DNA from: Oceanimonas baumannii
GTDB taxonomy: Bacteria; Pseudomonadota; Gammaproteobacteria; Enterobacterales; Aeromonadaceae
Assembly: GCF_002245495.1 (NCBI RefSeq)
Contig: NZ_NQJF01000020.1
Span: forward strand, 1 to 32,020
DNA length: 32,020 nt
Reading direction: 5' to 3'
Below, in pieces: positions 8,353-17,059 of this stretch (the stretch's first letter is position 1; each line of letters starts with the position of its first letter). The notes beneath the pieces are model-generated. The model ran no database searches. It was not told where the DNA came from and saw only the letters and a list, made by a program, of their open reading frames with translations. The position numbers and the translations under genes are program-made.

Positions 8353-9276
8353 TTAGGAAGTTAAGTTTCGCGCCTGCTCCCACATTGCCTGCCTGGTCTG
8401 CTCACTTTCGCTTAATTGCAAAATGGCATTCACCCAGGCTTGCTGCTCCATGGGCAACAAAAGGCCATTGTGCTCATGGCGTACCATAGCGCGATAAACC
8501 GGGTGATTCGCATAAATACCAACGGCACCAGCCTGAGTAATATCAAAAAATTTGGTGGATGCCCGAGCTGCGTTAAAACGGCTTTCAAGCAAGGGAGCCA
8601 GACCAATGGTTCGGCCCGGGCGTGCCAGCAAGGCCTGGTAGGCGGGCCATGGCATGGGGTGCAGCACATGAGTTCGGGGCAAAGCAGAAAATTGCTTGCG
8701 GACCGCATGATTACCAATCAGCTCCACACTCAGGCTGGCATCTTGTTCCAGTACCTGTTCAAACACCGGGTAAAGCCACTCAAACTCTGCGCCGTGAGAT
8801 GCTGAGCCGTGATAAAACAGCGTTTTTTGCGGCCCGGCGTTTGTATAAGGCGATTGTGGCTGCAGCACCTGTGGTGACCAACTGGAGTACTTTTTTGCCA
8901 GCCAGGGGGTAGATACCCACAGCTCCGCGCCCATACGCTGTAGCCAGTTTTTATGTCGCCGGGCCAATTTCCAAAGTTTATAGCGGTATCGAAATGGCAA
9001 ACCAGCATGGGTGTTCATATCGAGCAGATCATCGTCCATAAAAAACACCAGCTGGCCAATTTGCGAACGGTTATGTTCAACCCACTTGCACCAGGCTGGC
9101 GTTAAATAACGAACAAACACCACTCCTGCAACAGGTGTGCTCAAAGGTGGGCTGGGGCTGTGCAGGTGAATTTCTGTTAAAGCTGTACCTTTACCGTGCA
9201 GGTAAGGCCGCACAAAAAAATCGGCAGAAGGGTTATCCCCCTGTTGTACCATCAATATGGTGTCAGGGGTTACCAC
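8353..9276 (-). CDS. Glycosyltransferase, GT4/GT1-like (GT-B fold)
   Basis: 307 residues, short for a GT4 enzyme. The middle has FVRYLTPAWCKWVEHNR and FFMDDDLLDM, and the C-terminal part has a nucleotide-sugar-site-like stretch IGLAPLLESRFNAARASTKFFD followed by QAGAVGIYANHPVYR and EHNGLLLP, as in GT4/GT1 enzymes. Sugar and linkage are unknown; an expected substrate in this locus is dTDP-Rha, UDP-GlcA or UDP-ManNAcA. The start is taken as GTG (9274-9276), overlapping the upstream stop by 7 bases; ATG at 9250-9252 would remove 8 residues. No signal peptide, so a cytoplasmic or membrane-face enzyme is expected. Its stop codon coincides with the edge of the CCTCCCC repeat block. Confidence 0.78.
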   Translation of the reverse strand: MVTPDTILMVQQGDNPSADFFVRPYLHGKGTALTEIHLHSPSPPLSTPVAGVVFVRYLTPAWCKWVEHNRSQIGQLVFFMDDDLLDMNTHAGLPFRYRYKLWKLARRHKNWLQRMGAELWVSTPWLAKKYSSWSPQVLQPQSPYTNAGPQKTLFYHGSASHGAEFEWLYPVFEQVLEQDASLSVELIGNHAVRKQFSALPRTHVLHPMPWPAYQALLARPGRTIGLAPLLESRFNAARASTKFFDITQAGAVGIYANHPVYRAMVRHEHNGLLLPMEQQAWVNAILQLSESEQTRQAMWEQARNLTS

Positions 9277-11312
9277 GGCCAGTCTACCCTTGGAATTTTG
9301 CCCAGTTTGAAATCTGGCTGTGAGTAATTGAGATTGGGGTTATAAAATGGATCCCGCTCAATAATATGGCCCCAGCGGTTATGCATATAGAGTGTTTCTT
9401 GCTGGGCCCGGGCTTTCTTTTCTGGTGAGTCATCTTTGCCACGAGATATTGATTCGTGGTGATAAAGCTCGGCATAGGGCGTATAAATGACACGTTTGCC
9501 CGACTCTCTTACTTTCAGGCAATAATCCACATCGTTAAACGCTACGGTAAGGCACTCTTCCAGCCCGCCTAGCTGTTGATAAAGTGTTTTATGAGTTACC
9601 AGGCAGGCTGCAGTCACGGCCGACAAGTCTTGGGCAAGCACAGCTCGGTGCATATAACCCGGGTCATCGCCGTCGAGAATACCATGTAAATGAGTGGCAC
9701 AACCGCCTGGGCCTAACACATCACCGGCATGCTGAACCCGGCCATCGCTAAAGTAGAGACGGGTTCCAACGACACCAGTGCCAGGCTGTAACAGACGAGA
9801 CACCATTTCTTCCAGCCAGTCAGCACTAATAACTTCAGTATCGTTATTCAGTAAACAAATCACATCCCCACTGGCTTGTTTAACCGCAAAGTTATTGATG
9901 GCAGAAAAATTAAACGGCTTATCGTAGTGCAGTACCTTCACCTTGCTGTGGCTGGATATTTCATCAAAATAGTTAAGGGTGGCGAGTTCACTGCTTTGGT
10001 TGTCGACCACCAGCAGCTCATAGTCGGGCCAGGTGGTTTTTTCTAGCAAGCTGTCTACACAGGTTTTTAAATAATGCAGGGCATCACGGGTGGGCACCAC
10101 AATTGAGACCTTGGGCAGGGCTTGTGGCAGTTTGTAATGCGCCCTTAGAAACTTACCTTGCTCATAAACAGCTGCATTGATCTTGTGCCGTTTGAAGTGC
10201 TTTTCCAGCGTTGGGAGGCATGGCGCTATATCGTAAGTGGCGGGATGGTGGAACAGCACAGCTGGTATATGACATACAGCATCATCAGTGAGCTGCACTG
10301 TGGCTTCCAGCATTAACTCGTAAGCAGAGTTAAACTGGCAGCAAGCAAGTGCGCTGGCCAGCACATCACTGCGCATCGCAAACGTTGTGCCTACATAGCC
10401 AGAGTTGCGCGCCAGCTCTGGTGACCAGTCTGGTTTGAACTGTGGTCTTTCACGCTTTTCAGTCGGCCAGTAATCATGATCTGAATAAATAAAGGCATGA
10501 GCCGGGTTGCGGGCTTCAGTAGCAAGCCAGGCCAGCGCCCAAGGTGCCAGGAGTGTTCCTGCTTGCATTAGTAACACCCAGTCACTGCCATGCGCTTCAT
10601 TTAGTTCATCAGTAGTAATAAGACTGGAATCCGGTTTGGTTTTCCACTCACTTTTCTGGTCTGGGGTTACCAGTATGCTCAATGAAGCTGGAGTAATTTC
10701 CAGTTGTTGTTGCAGTGAATGCAATGTTTTCTGCACCATGACGGGGGTGCTGTCAACCCGAGCGTCAATGATGACATTCATGCTCACGGTGGTTAAAGCG
10801 TGTCTTTTTACCGAGCGCTTCAAGCGTCTGGCCACAGAGGCTGTAAAATTTTCACTTTGAGCAATCCACTGCTCATAAGAGGGTGAGGCGGTAAAATAGC
10901 GGCTTTTACCAATAAGCTGATAAGCCCTATATGGGTTCAGGAGCATTGCTATCGGGTGAAGATTAAGCACCCTCCGTTGCTTGGGGGATGCTGTTGTATA
11001 GCTGTTGTATAACCGGCGCCCCATTAAATAGCGTGCGGTCATCCTGCTTACTTTTTGTATGGCGATACTATCCAGGTCTGCTACTGCACCCTGGCTTTTA
11101 ATTTCCAGCCATGCCCGGGTAACTGCTGGTAGCTTGATAAGCTCATACAGCTTTCCTTTAAGCGTTACTGGCAGGTTCACCTCTGTGCAGATGCCGTGTC
11201 TTTGCTCGAAGAGCAGAGAGACTTCCAGCTCTGGGCCATTGTAGTTAAGCTGGCCACTGATCAGTGCCCAGCCAGATAAAGCAGTTAACTCAATGCGCTG
11301 TATGTCTGACAT
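9270..11312 (-). CDS. Double-domain GT2 glycosyltransferase, rhamnan/O-chain type
   Basis: 680 residues. After an N-terminal region of about 170 residues there is a first GT2-like domain with FIYSDHDYW (near 274) and RPQFKPDWSPELARNSGYVG, a signature of polymerising O-chain or rhamnan glycosyltransferases. A second GT2 domain begins near residue 397 (KVSIVVPTRDALHYLKTCVD), with VVDNQSS, CLLNNDTEV (near 486) and FNDVDYCLKVRESG. The C-terminus DPFYNPNLNYSQPDF is also typical of this family. Both domains keep their acidic metal-site motifs, so the protein may add two linkages. Rhamnose is a reasonable donor because the rfb genes are next door, but this is inference. It follows the 11314 gene by one base. 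Confidence 0.88.
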   Translation of the reverse strand: MSDIQRIELTALSGWALISGQLNYNGPELEVSLLFEQRHGICTEVNLPVTLKGKLYELIKLPAVTRAWLEIKSQGAVADLDSIAIQKVSRMTARYLMGRRLYNSYTTASPKQRRVLNLHPIAMLLNPYRAYQLIGKSRYFTASPSYEQWIAQSENFTASVARRLKRSVKRHALTTVSMNVIIDARVDSTPVMVQKTLHSLQQQLEITPASLSILVTPDQKSEWKTKPDSSLITTDELNEAHGSDWVLLMQAGTLLAPWALAWLATEARNPAHAFIYSDHDYWPTEKRERPQFKPDWSPELARNSGYVGTTFAMRSDVLASALACCQFNSAYELMLEATVQLTDDAVCHIPAVLFHHPATYDIAPCLPTLEKHFKRHKINAAVYEQGKFLRAHYKLPQALPKVSIVVPTRDALHYLKTCVDSLLEKTTWPDYELLVVDNQSSELATLNYFDEISSHSKVKVLHYDKPFNFSAINNFAVKQASGDVICLLNNDTEVISADWLEEMVSRLLQPGTGVVGTRLYFSDGRVQHAGDVLGPGGCATHLHGILDGDDPGYMHRAVLAQDLSAVTAACLVTHKTLYQQLGGLEECLTVAFNDVDYCLKVRESGKRVIYTPYAELYHHESISRGKDDSPEKKARAQQETLYMHNRWGHIIERDPFYNPNLNYSQPDFKLGKIPRVDWPW

Positions 11313-11313
11313 G

Positions 11314-12786
11314 TTAATTACGCAACCGTTTCAGACCTTGCGCCAGCATAGCGCTTAAGGTAGCAGGTTGTGCTACTGTCACAGCAATATGTGTGAGGGG
11401 AATACGAGCATTATTGATTATCAGCCCTAGCTCCATGCCGGCCTCCAACCAATCTGCAGGTACCTCACAGGAAAAGCCGCAAGGGTGCTGTTGCCAAAAC
11501 TCCGGTATATCTTCAGCTTCCCCAAAAATGGCACTTAACACATCAGGTCTGCTTTTTGATGGAGTAAAACGTTTCTCCTGTTCAGACGAGGTAATGTAAA
11601 TCTGATGGTCGGTTTGCAAGTACCCAAGTGTCACAGACCAGCCACTAACGTTTACCGGCTCTGCCGAGCTGAACCACTCTCCTTTTGCTGGTGAGTCAAT
11701 ATGAAACTTAATAACAGACTTTAATTCACTGCTTAACAGTCTATCCACTTTCACAAGGTGGGCTGGCTGTGTGGTTTGTTGTTTTAGCAGATGCTGCTCA
11801 TATTGCCTGGCTTTACTAATAACAGTTTGTGCCGTGGCCAGAGGTGTAGGATCCTCCCACGTCAGTTCAACAGGGAAGTAACCAAGTTCAGCAAATGCCT
11901 CTTTCAGCTGAGACCGCTGGCTTTCAGGAATGTAAGAATCCAGAGCGAAGCTATTAAAACTTGCTAATCCAGCCCATAGCTCAGCAAGCTCTTTCGTCAT
12001 GTTGTTCTGGAATAACTTTTTGGTTGTCCTGCCAATGGTAGAAGTTGAGAAATCTTCGGTTACCAGGGCGCGTAACGTCTCCGATACGTTATGCCTGCCT
12101 TCGGTAATCTGGAGGTAAGTACGATCGCCGGAAATAACAGTAATATCTTTTCGAGTACTAAAAAGCTGCCGGGTAATAGTAGATTTCCCCGTTGCCGGAT
12201 CCTGCATTAATAGCCAGACGTAGGGTTTTAACTTTCGAATGTGTACTACATAGCGGGGCAGGGGATCACCGGCTTGCATGACACTGTGGCCTATCACTTT
12301 CCAGGCATAATCTTTAAGAATTTCTCCCAGCTTTATTCGGGTAGGAAACCACCGTTCATCAATAGCGCGCTCTATCTTTACCCAGCCTTGCTTTTGATTT
12401 GGTGCAATACCTATTTCCAGTACCAACAGGCCATTGGGTGACAGGCGGTCAACCAGGTGATGAATAAGCGCTTCCTGGTCTTCTGCGTAATGCAGTGCCG
12501 AAAGCAAGGTAATAACATCAAAAGGGCCTTCCGGGAGAGTGTCCCAAGACTGGTTTAAAAACTCCGCATCCGGAAAACGTGCTGTGGCTTTGCTGATAGC
12601 CTGGGCAGATTTATCCATGCCAATGACATGGCTGGCACCTTCAAACAACGCATATCCGCAAAAAAAACCTTCATTACAACCTACATCAAGAAAGCGCTTT
12701 CCTTTGAGAGACGGCAGACGCAGGGCGGTGAGTTTTTGTGATGATGCAGATCCCCCTTTAACGCCAGGGAATGACTGATATTGCAT
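11314..12786 (-). CDS. Methyltransferase, P-loop kinase-like and beta-sandwich fusion
   Basis: 490 residues in three parts. Residues 1-180: a class I SAM methyltransferase with FLDVGCNEGFF (about 33-43), an acidic motif II region (VIGMDKS) and SALHYAED. Residues about 190-340: a P-loop-like segment VWLLMQDPATGKSTITRQLF, where QDPATGKS replaces the usual GxxxxGKS, then SGDRTYLQI and FALDSYIPESQRSQLKEAFAELGY, which resemble small-molecule kinases of the AAA_33 type. Residues about 345-470: a region with FHIDSP, VSGWSV, RPDVLSAIF and CGFSCEVP, a pattern I associate with beta-sandwich modules attached to glycan enzymes. Function is not known; a methyl- or phosphate-capping role on the glycan is possible. 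Neighbours are glycosyltransferases on both sides, within 11 bases upstream and 1 base downstream. Confidence 0.7.
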   Translation of the reverse strand: MQYQSFPGVKGGSASSQKLTALRLPSLKGKRFLDVGCNEGFFCGYALFEGASHVIGMDKSAQAISKATARFPDAEFLNQSWDTLPEGPFDVITLLSALHYAEDQEALIHHLVDRLSPNGLLVLEIGIAPNQKQGWVKIERAIDERWFPTRIKLGEILKDYAWKVIGHSVMQAGDPLPRYVVHIRKLKPYVWLLMQDPATGKSTITRQLFSTRKDITVISGDRTYLQITEGRHNVSETLRALVTEDFSTSTIGRTTKKLFQNNMTKELAELWAGLASFNSFALDSYIPESQRSQLKEAFAELGYFPVELTWEDPTPLATAQTVISKARQYEQHLLKQQTTQPAHLVKVDRLLSSELKSVIKFHIDSPAKGEWFSSAEPVNVSGWSVTLGYLQTDHQIYITSSEQEKRFTPSKSRPDVLSAIFGEAEDIPEFWQQHPCGFSCEVPADWLEAGMELGLIINNARIPLTHIAVTVAQPATLSAMLAQGLKRLRN

Positions 12787-12797
12787 ATAAAATCTCT

Positions 12798-15626
12798 TTA
12801 TTTATTATCTGACCCAGTAAGCTCGGGTAGCAGTGCGGCAAATGCTTGCTGCATGTTTTGTATGCTGTAACACTCACCGGCGCGTTGGTGACCGGCTTTG
12901 CCCATGGCAGCGCGCCTTGCGCTATTTGCTGCCAATTTAGCTACATATTCCGCCACCTGGTGCACATCCCCTTTGGCAGCCAGAAAGCCGTTCTCTTCGT
13001 GTATTACCAGCTCGGGCAGTGCTCCCCAGTCGTAACACACTACAGGGCGGCTGGCGGCCATGGCCTCCAGCACGGTGCGGCCAAATGATTCCTGAAAATG
13101 TGACAGATTAACCAGCACATCCAGTTGTGCCAGCGCTCCCTGTGAGGATGCACTGTAGCCTGCAAATTTAAGGTTAACCGGAGAGGTTTCTTTGCCAAAT
13201 AATACCCGAGTGTGCTCATTTTCCGGGCCAATCAGCACACAGGTTGCTGGTACACCCTGTTCATGGAGCAAGGCCGCGAGTGCCACAAAATCATGCAGGC
13301 CTTTCTTAGGTAAATTACTGCTGATCATACCCACTTGCAGCTGCCTTTTATTTGGCAGAGGTACCTTAAAAGTCTGCGTCTCTATTACATTGCCGATAAC
13401 GTTGACTCGTTCGGGAGCATTCAGATAGCGGGCTACAACCCGGGAGTTGGCAATAAAAGTATCGCAATGCTCCAGCAAGTGCTGGCGAATTTGCTCAGGG
13501 TTGGAGTTAAAGTCTGCGCACAGTGCTTCATCGTGCTCGGGCAGTTCGCGTACATGACTTACACTGGGCACGGAGCACTCTCGGGCAGCCAGTAATGGCT
13601 CCAGCAACGTCAGCGTGTTGCAATATACCAGGGCGACATGGTGCTGTTTAATCAGCCGGGAAAAATGCGCTACGGTAGCCTGTTCTGCACTACGCCCGGC
13701 TTGCCACCAGTGATAGGGAAAAATGGTGAAGTGCTGGCAGCGCTCTTTAATCTGCTCAACATATTCGATGTTCTGGGCTGAAGGCAGAGTTACCAATACA
13801 TTGTAGGGCAGTTGGCTGCATGCACTGAGAACATCCAGAAAACTGCGCTCGGCACCATAGGTTTTGTCGCTGACCAGGTGGGCGCATAGCAGCAGCACTG
13901 GCCGATTTGAATGCCATTTCAGTGCACCTTTCAGCACTGGCTGTGAGTATTGGTGCACTGTATCGGCACTCAGCAAATGTAAAAGCGGGTTTTGCTGTCG
14001 TGCCTCGGGCACTGCAAACTGATAACCCGAACCACTGAAATCCGGCCCCGGATCACGCCCTTCAAGGTGTCCAAAACGAAGGTAATGCTGTAAGGGGTCC
14101 ATGCCGGCGGCGGCAACATCCGGATAGCGGCGTAAATACCACTCCTCATTAAACAGATCACATTGTCTGGCCAGCAAGGTAAGGTTGTGCTCTTTGGCCT
14201 TGGCAGAACCCCGGCACATAGGAGCCGGAGCCGGGAAGGGACGCTGAGCCGGGTTGGCTGGCATATAGAGCTTGCGGGTGCTTTGCTGCCATGCCAGTGC
14301 CGCTTGGTGGTAACGATTTCTCAGACCATTATCCTGATAATAACTACTCAGGTGAGTACGGCTTTGCTGGGTAAGTGAGCCTGCTTCCACCCGGCCAAAG
14401 GCAAGAGGCACGCCAGGTAAGGTTTCGGCTATTGCGGCAGAGCCAAAGGCCTGAATAATGCGGTAATACAACTCAGTATCGGCATTTACGGAAACACGAT
14501 CCCAGAATCCAAGCTTGCGGTGAACCCGACGGCGAAACATAAGTGACGACACATTGCGTTGCACCCAGACAGGCTCTTGTCTCCACACAGAGATATTTAA
14601 CTGTGAAGAACAGCGCACCCAGTGGCTGGTGCACGCGACCAGCTGTTTATTGTTTTGCAGCAGTGTAACCTGGTGTTCAATTTTCTGCGGATGGGACCAG
14701 TCGTCACAGTCGTGAGTGGTTATAAAAGCACCTCGGGTTTTGGCCAGCGCGGTGTTACGCGCGGCGTAAGCTCCCTGATTACAATGATGTTTAAGCAGTT
14801 TTATACGCGGGTCTTGCCTGGCAAGCTCGGCTACTATGTTTGCAGAGTTATCTGTGGAGGCGTCATCCACCACCAGAATTTCCAGGTTGCTCCAGCTTTG
14901 TTGTTGTAAGCTGCGCAGTGCGGTGGCAATGGTAGTTTCGGCATTATGGCAAGGCATGATGATGCTAACCAAAGGCTTGCGTTGCCACCAGTGCCCTGCG
15001 GCTACAGGCACTGCAGGTGCGTTGAGGTTATCCAGCTCCAGAGAGCAGTGCTCATTATACAGTGCCACTGTGCACAGGCCGTGGGCCTGATAAAACGCAT
15101 TCAGCGTGGGAAGTGTGTGGTGCTCTGGCAACATAAACCGGGCAAGCGCATGATCCGGCACCTGCGGCCATCCTGGGTGATCCAGCCAAGCTTTAGCCTC
15201 TTGCATTTTGCCCAGCATCCGCAGGGCGCTAAACATTAACAGCCATGGTCCGGCATGGCTGACTAATACTCTGGCTGTAGTGTTAGAAAAAAAGATATTC
15301 AGTAACGGTTCAGCAAGAGCATATTGGCCATTTGAAGCATGCCAGCGAGCCAGTACCCAGGCTGCTACCGCGGCGTCCGCTCCATCTTCGCCAGCCAGTG
15401 CTTGCAGCTTGCTCAGCACATGTTTATGCCCCCGCCAAAGCTCGTCCTGCAGTGCCAGCGCCGCACTGGGGCAGGGGTGGCGCTGCTCCTGAAAACCATG
15501 GTTAATAAAGTGCAGCCATGGATCCATACCAGCTGCAGCTACATCAGGGTAGTGCTCAAGATACCACTGTGGGTTGAACAGTCTTTTCAGTGCCTGTTCA
15601 CAGTCAGTATGCGTACTCACATTCAT
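12798..15626 (-). CDS. GT2-GT4 glycosyltransferase with two YPDVA motif modules
   Basis: 942 residues. Order: a YPDVA module (LFNPQWYLEHYPDVAAAG, about 15-47); a helical stretch; a GT2 domain from about 215 (VSIIMPCHNAETTIATALRS, VVDDASTDNS, and HDCDDW near 304); a second YPDVA module (EEWYLRRYPDVAAAGMDPLQ, about 490-525); and a GT4 domain from about 574 to 935 with VIGNVIE, ISSNLPKKG, and the E-x7-E motif ESFGRTVLE near 845. It could form two different linkages. The repeated WYLxxYPDVAxxGxDPLxHY module is known from large glycosyltransferases but has no settled function that I know of. The ATG shares one base with the upstream stop (TAATG), so it is coupled to the coiled-coil gene carrying the same module. 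Confidence 0.9.
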   Translation of the reverse strand: MNVSTHTDCEQALKRLFNPQWYLEHYPDVAAAGMDPWLHFINHGFQEQRHPCPSAALALQDELWRGHKHVLSKLQALAGEDGADAAVAAWVLARWHASNGQYALAEPLLNIFFSNTTARVLVSHAGPWLLMFSALRMLGKMQEAKAWLDHPGWPQVPDHALARFMLPEHHTLPTLNAFYQAHGLCTVALYNEHCSLELDNLNAPAVPVAAGHWWQRKPLVSIIMPCHNAETTIATALRSLQQQSWSNLEILVVDDASTDNSANIVAELARQDPRIKLLKHHCNQGAYAARNTALAKTRGAFITTHDCDDWSHPQKIEHQVTLLQNNKQLVACTSHWVRCSSQLNISVWRQEPVWVQRNVSSLMFRRRVHRKLGFWDRVSVNADTELYYRIIQAFGSAAIAETLPGVPLAFGRVEAGSLTQQSRTHLSSYYQDNGLRNRYHQAALAWQQSTRKLYMPANPAQRPFPAPAPMCRGSAKAKEHNLTLLARQCDLFNEEWYLRRYPDVAAAGMDPLQHYLRFGHLEGRDPGPDFSGSGYQFAVPEARQQNPLLHLLSADTVHQYSQPVLKGALKWHSNRPVLLLCAHLVSDKTYGAERSFLDVLSACSQLPYNVLVTLPSAQNIEYVEQIKERCQHFTIFPYHWWQAGRSAEQATVAHFSRLIKQHHVALVYCNTLTLLEPLLAARECSVPSVSHVRELPEHDEALCADFNSNPEQIRQHLLEHCDTFIANSRVVARYLNAPERVNVIGNVIETQTFKVPLPNKRQLQVGMISSNLPKKGLHDFVALAALLHEQGVPATCVLIGPENEHTRVLFGKETSPVNLKFAGYSASSQGALAQLDVLVNLSHFQESFGRTVLEAMAASRPVVCYDWGALPELVIHEENGFLAAKGDVHQVAEYVAKLAANSARRAAMGKAGHQRAGECYSIQNMQQAFAALLPELTGSDNK

Positions 15627-17023
15627 TAATACAGTGGCCGCTTTTCAGCCTGACCAAAGCGCAAGTAATGATACAGCGGATTAAAGCCGGCGGCGGCTAC
15701 ATCCGGGTTGGCATCCAGGTAATCCTGGCTGTTAAAGCCCGGGCTTGGGTTACGCCCTTCAAATCCGCCGCATTTCAGGTAGTGCAGTGCCGGATTGCTG
15801 GCAAACACCTTGTCGGCAGCTACATCGGGGTATTGTTTAAGATACCAGTCGCCATTAAACAGGGAAGATGCAGCGAGCTCGGCAGCACGGCGCTGCTGCT
15901 GTTTCTTTTCAGCCCGTTTTTTCATTTTGCCTTTAAAAGAAGATGATTTAACCACAGGCTGATTCGAGGCAGGCTCTTTGGGGGCCACAGCTGGAAGCGG
16001 AGCAGAAAGGGCAGGGGATAAATGTTTCTCCAGCTCTTCCTGCACGGTAAATAGTTGTTCCAGCAGCAAGGTATTCTCTTGCTTAAGCTCAGATGCAGCT
16101 TTGGCACTGCTGCGAGCCTGGTCCCGCTCTTTGCTTAATGTGCTGGCTTGTTTTTCTGCAGCAGCGAGACTGGCTTTTAGCTGAGTACACTCTTTGGTTA
16201 ACTGAGTAATCTTTTGCTCTGCTGCTTTGTGCTGCTGCTCCAGGGTAGTGTTTTGCTGCAGGTTGGTTTCCAGAGCTTCCTGTACCTTGTGCAATTGCTC
16301 AAGCAACAATTCGCTTTCTTGTTTCTGCTCTGCCAAGGCCGACTGAGCTGCGTTTTTTTCATGGTTTAGCCCGGCAATGCGTTGCTGTTGCTGTTGCAAC
16401 TGCTGCTCTGCGCTTTTCCAGTTTACATGGGCGTGTTTGCCAGCTTCAAACTCTGCCATCAGCTCATTCAGCTCTGTGATAACTAACGGTGCAGAAGACG
16501 ATGTGGCCAGCGGTTGTGCCAGTGCGGTGAGTTGTTGCTCAAGAGAACAGAGTTCAGGATGTTTCGCAAGCAGGTGCTCAGCCATTAAACGCTGCAGAGT
16601 TGGTGTGTTGTGCTTAATAGCCGGTAATGTTTGCTCGTTGACTGGCAGAGCCGGCCAGTGCTGAGCACTGAGTGTTTTAAATAACTGTGGTGCAGCCAAT
16701 ACATCGGCCAGATTAAACAGCAGCACCTTGCCGCGCATTTTTTTGCAAAAGCGAGCCAGCAAGGCCGCATTGTGCTGCCACAATGCCATGGCCTGAGATG
16801 GTTCTATGCTATCTTTCGCGGCCTGCTCCAAAGCCATATGCAACGGAGCATAAAGCAATGCGGCGTTACCGGAAGTGCTGGTCAGTTGTTGCTCAAGCTC
16901 TTCCATGGTAGCGGCACTGGTTAAAGCGATAACCTCCAGTTCCTTGCAAGGGGCAAGCTGATGCAACACTGATGAGGCAGGTTGCCAGTTGCAAAGTGCC
17001 GCAGCGGCAAAGGTTAAATTCAT
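15626..17023 (-). CDS. Coiled-coil protein with two C-terminal YPDVA motif modules
   Basis: 465 residues from the ATG at 17021-17023, preferred over an earlier ATG (17047) because CAGGAG sits just before it. Residues 1-180 form an unassigned domain with ALLYAPLHMALEQA, QAMALWQHNAALLARFCKKM and KVLLFNLADVLAAPQLF, a pattern that resembles domains found in large capsule proteins. About residues 190-330 are a long Gln/Glu/Lys/Leu-rich coiled coil. A Pro/Ala-rich and then strongly basic linker follows (KGKMKKRAEKKQQQRRAAEL), then two modules, SLFNGDWYLKQYPDVAA and SQDYLDANPDVAAAG. It has no recognisable catalytic motif or membrane segment, so a scaffold or ruler for the co-translated glycosyltransferase is a reasonable inference. 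Confidence 0.75.
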   Translation of the reverse strand: MNLTFAAAALCNWQPASSVLHQLAPCKELEVIALTSAATMEELEQQLTSTSGNAALLYAPLHMALEQAAKDSIEPSQAMALWQHNAALLARFCKKMRGKVLLFNLADVLAAPQLFKTLSAQHWPALPVNEQTLPAIKHNTPTLQRLMAEHLLAKHPELCSLEQQLTALAQPLATSSSAPLVITELNELMAEFEAGKHAHVNWKSAEQQLQQQQQRIAGLNHEKNAAQSALAEQKQESELLLEQLHKVQEALETNLQQNTTLEQQHKAAEQKITQLTKECTQLKASLAAAEKQASTLSKERDQARSSAKAASELKQENTLLLEQLFTVQEELEKHLSPALSAPLPAVAPKEPASNQPVVKSSSFKGKMKKRAEKKQQQRRAAELAASSLFNGDWYLKQYPDVAADKVFASNPALHYLKCGGFEGRNPSPGFNSQDYLDANPDVAAAGFNPLYHYLRFGQAEKRPLY

Positions 17024-17059
17024 GGTTGCTCCTGCAAATAAAGTCATTGTGCTCTTGGG

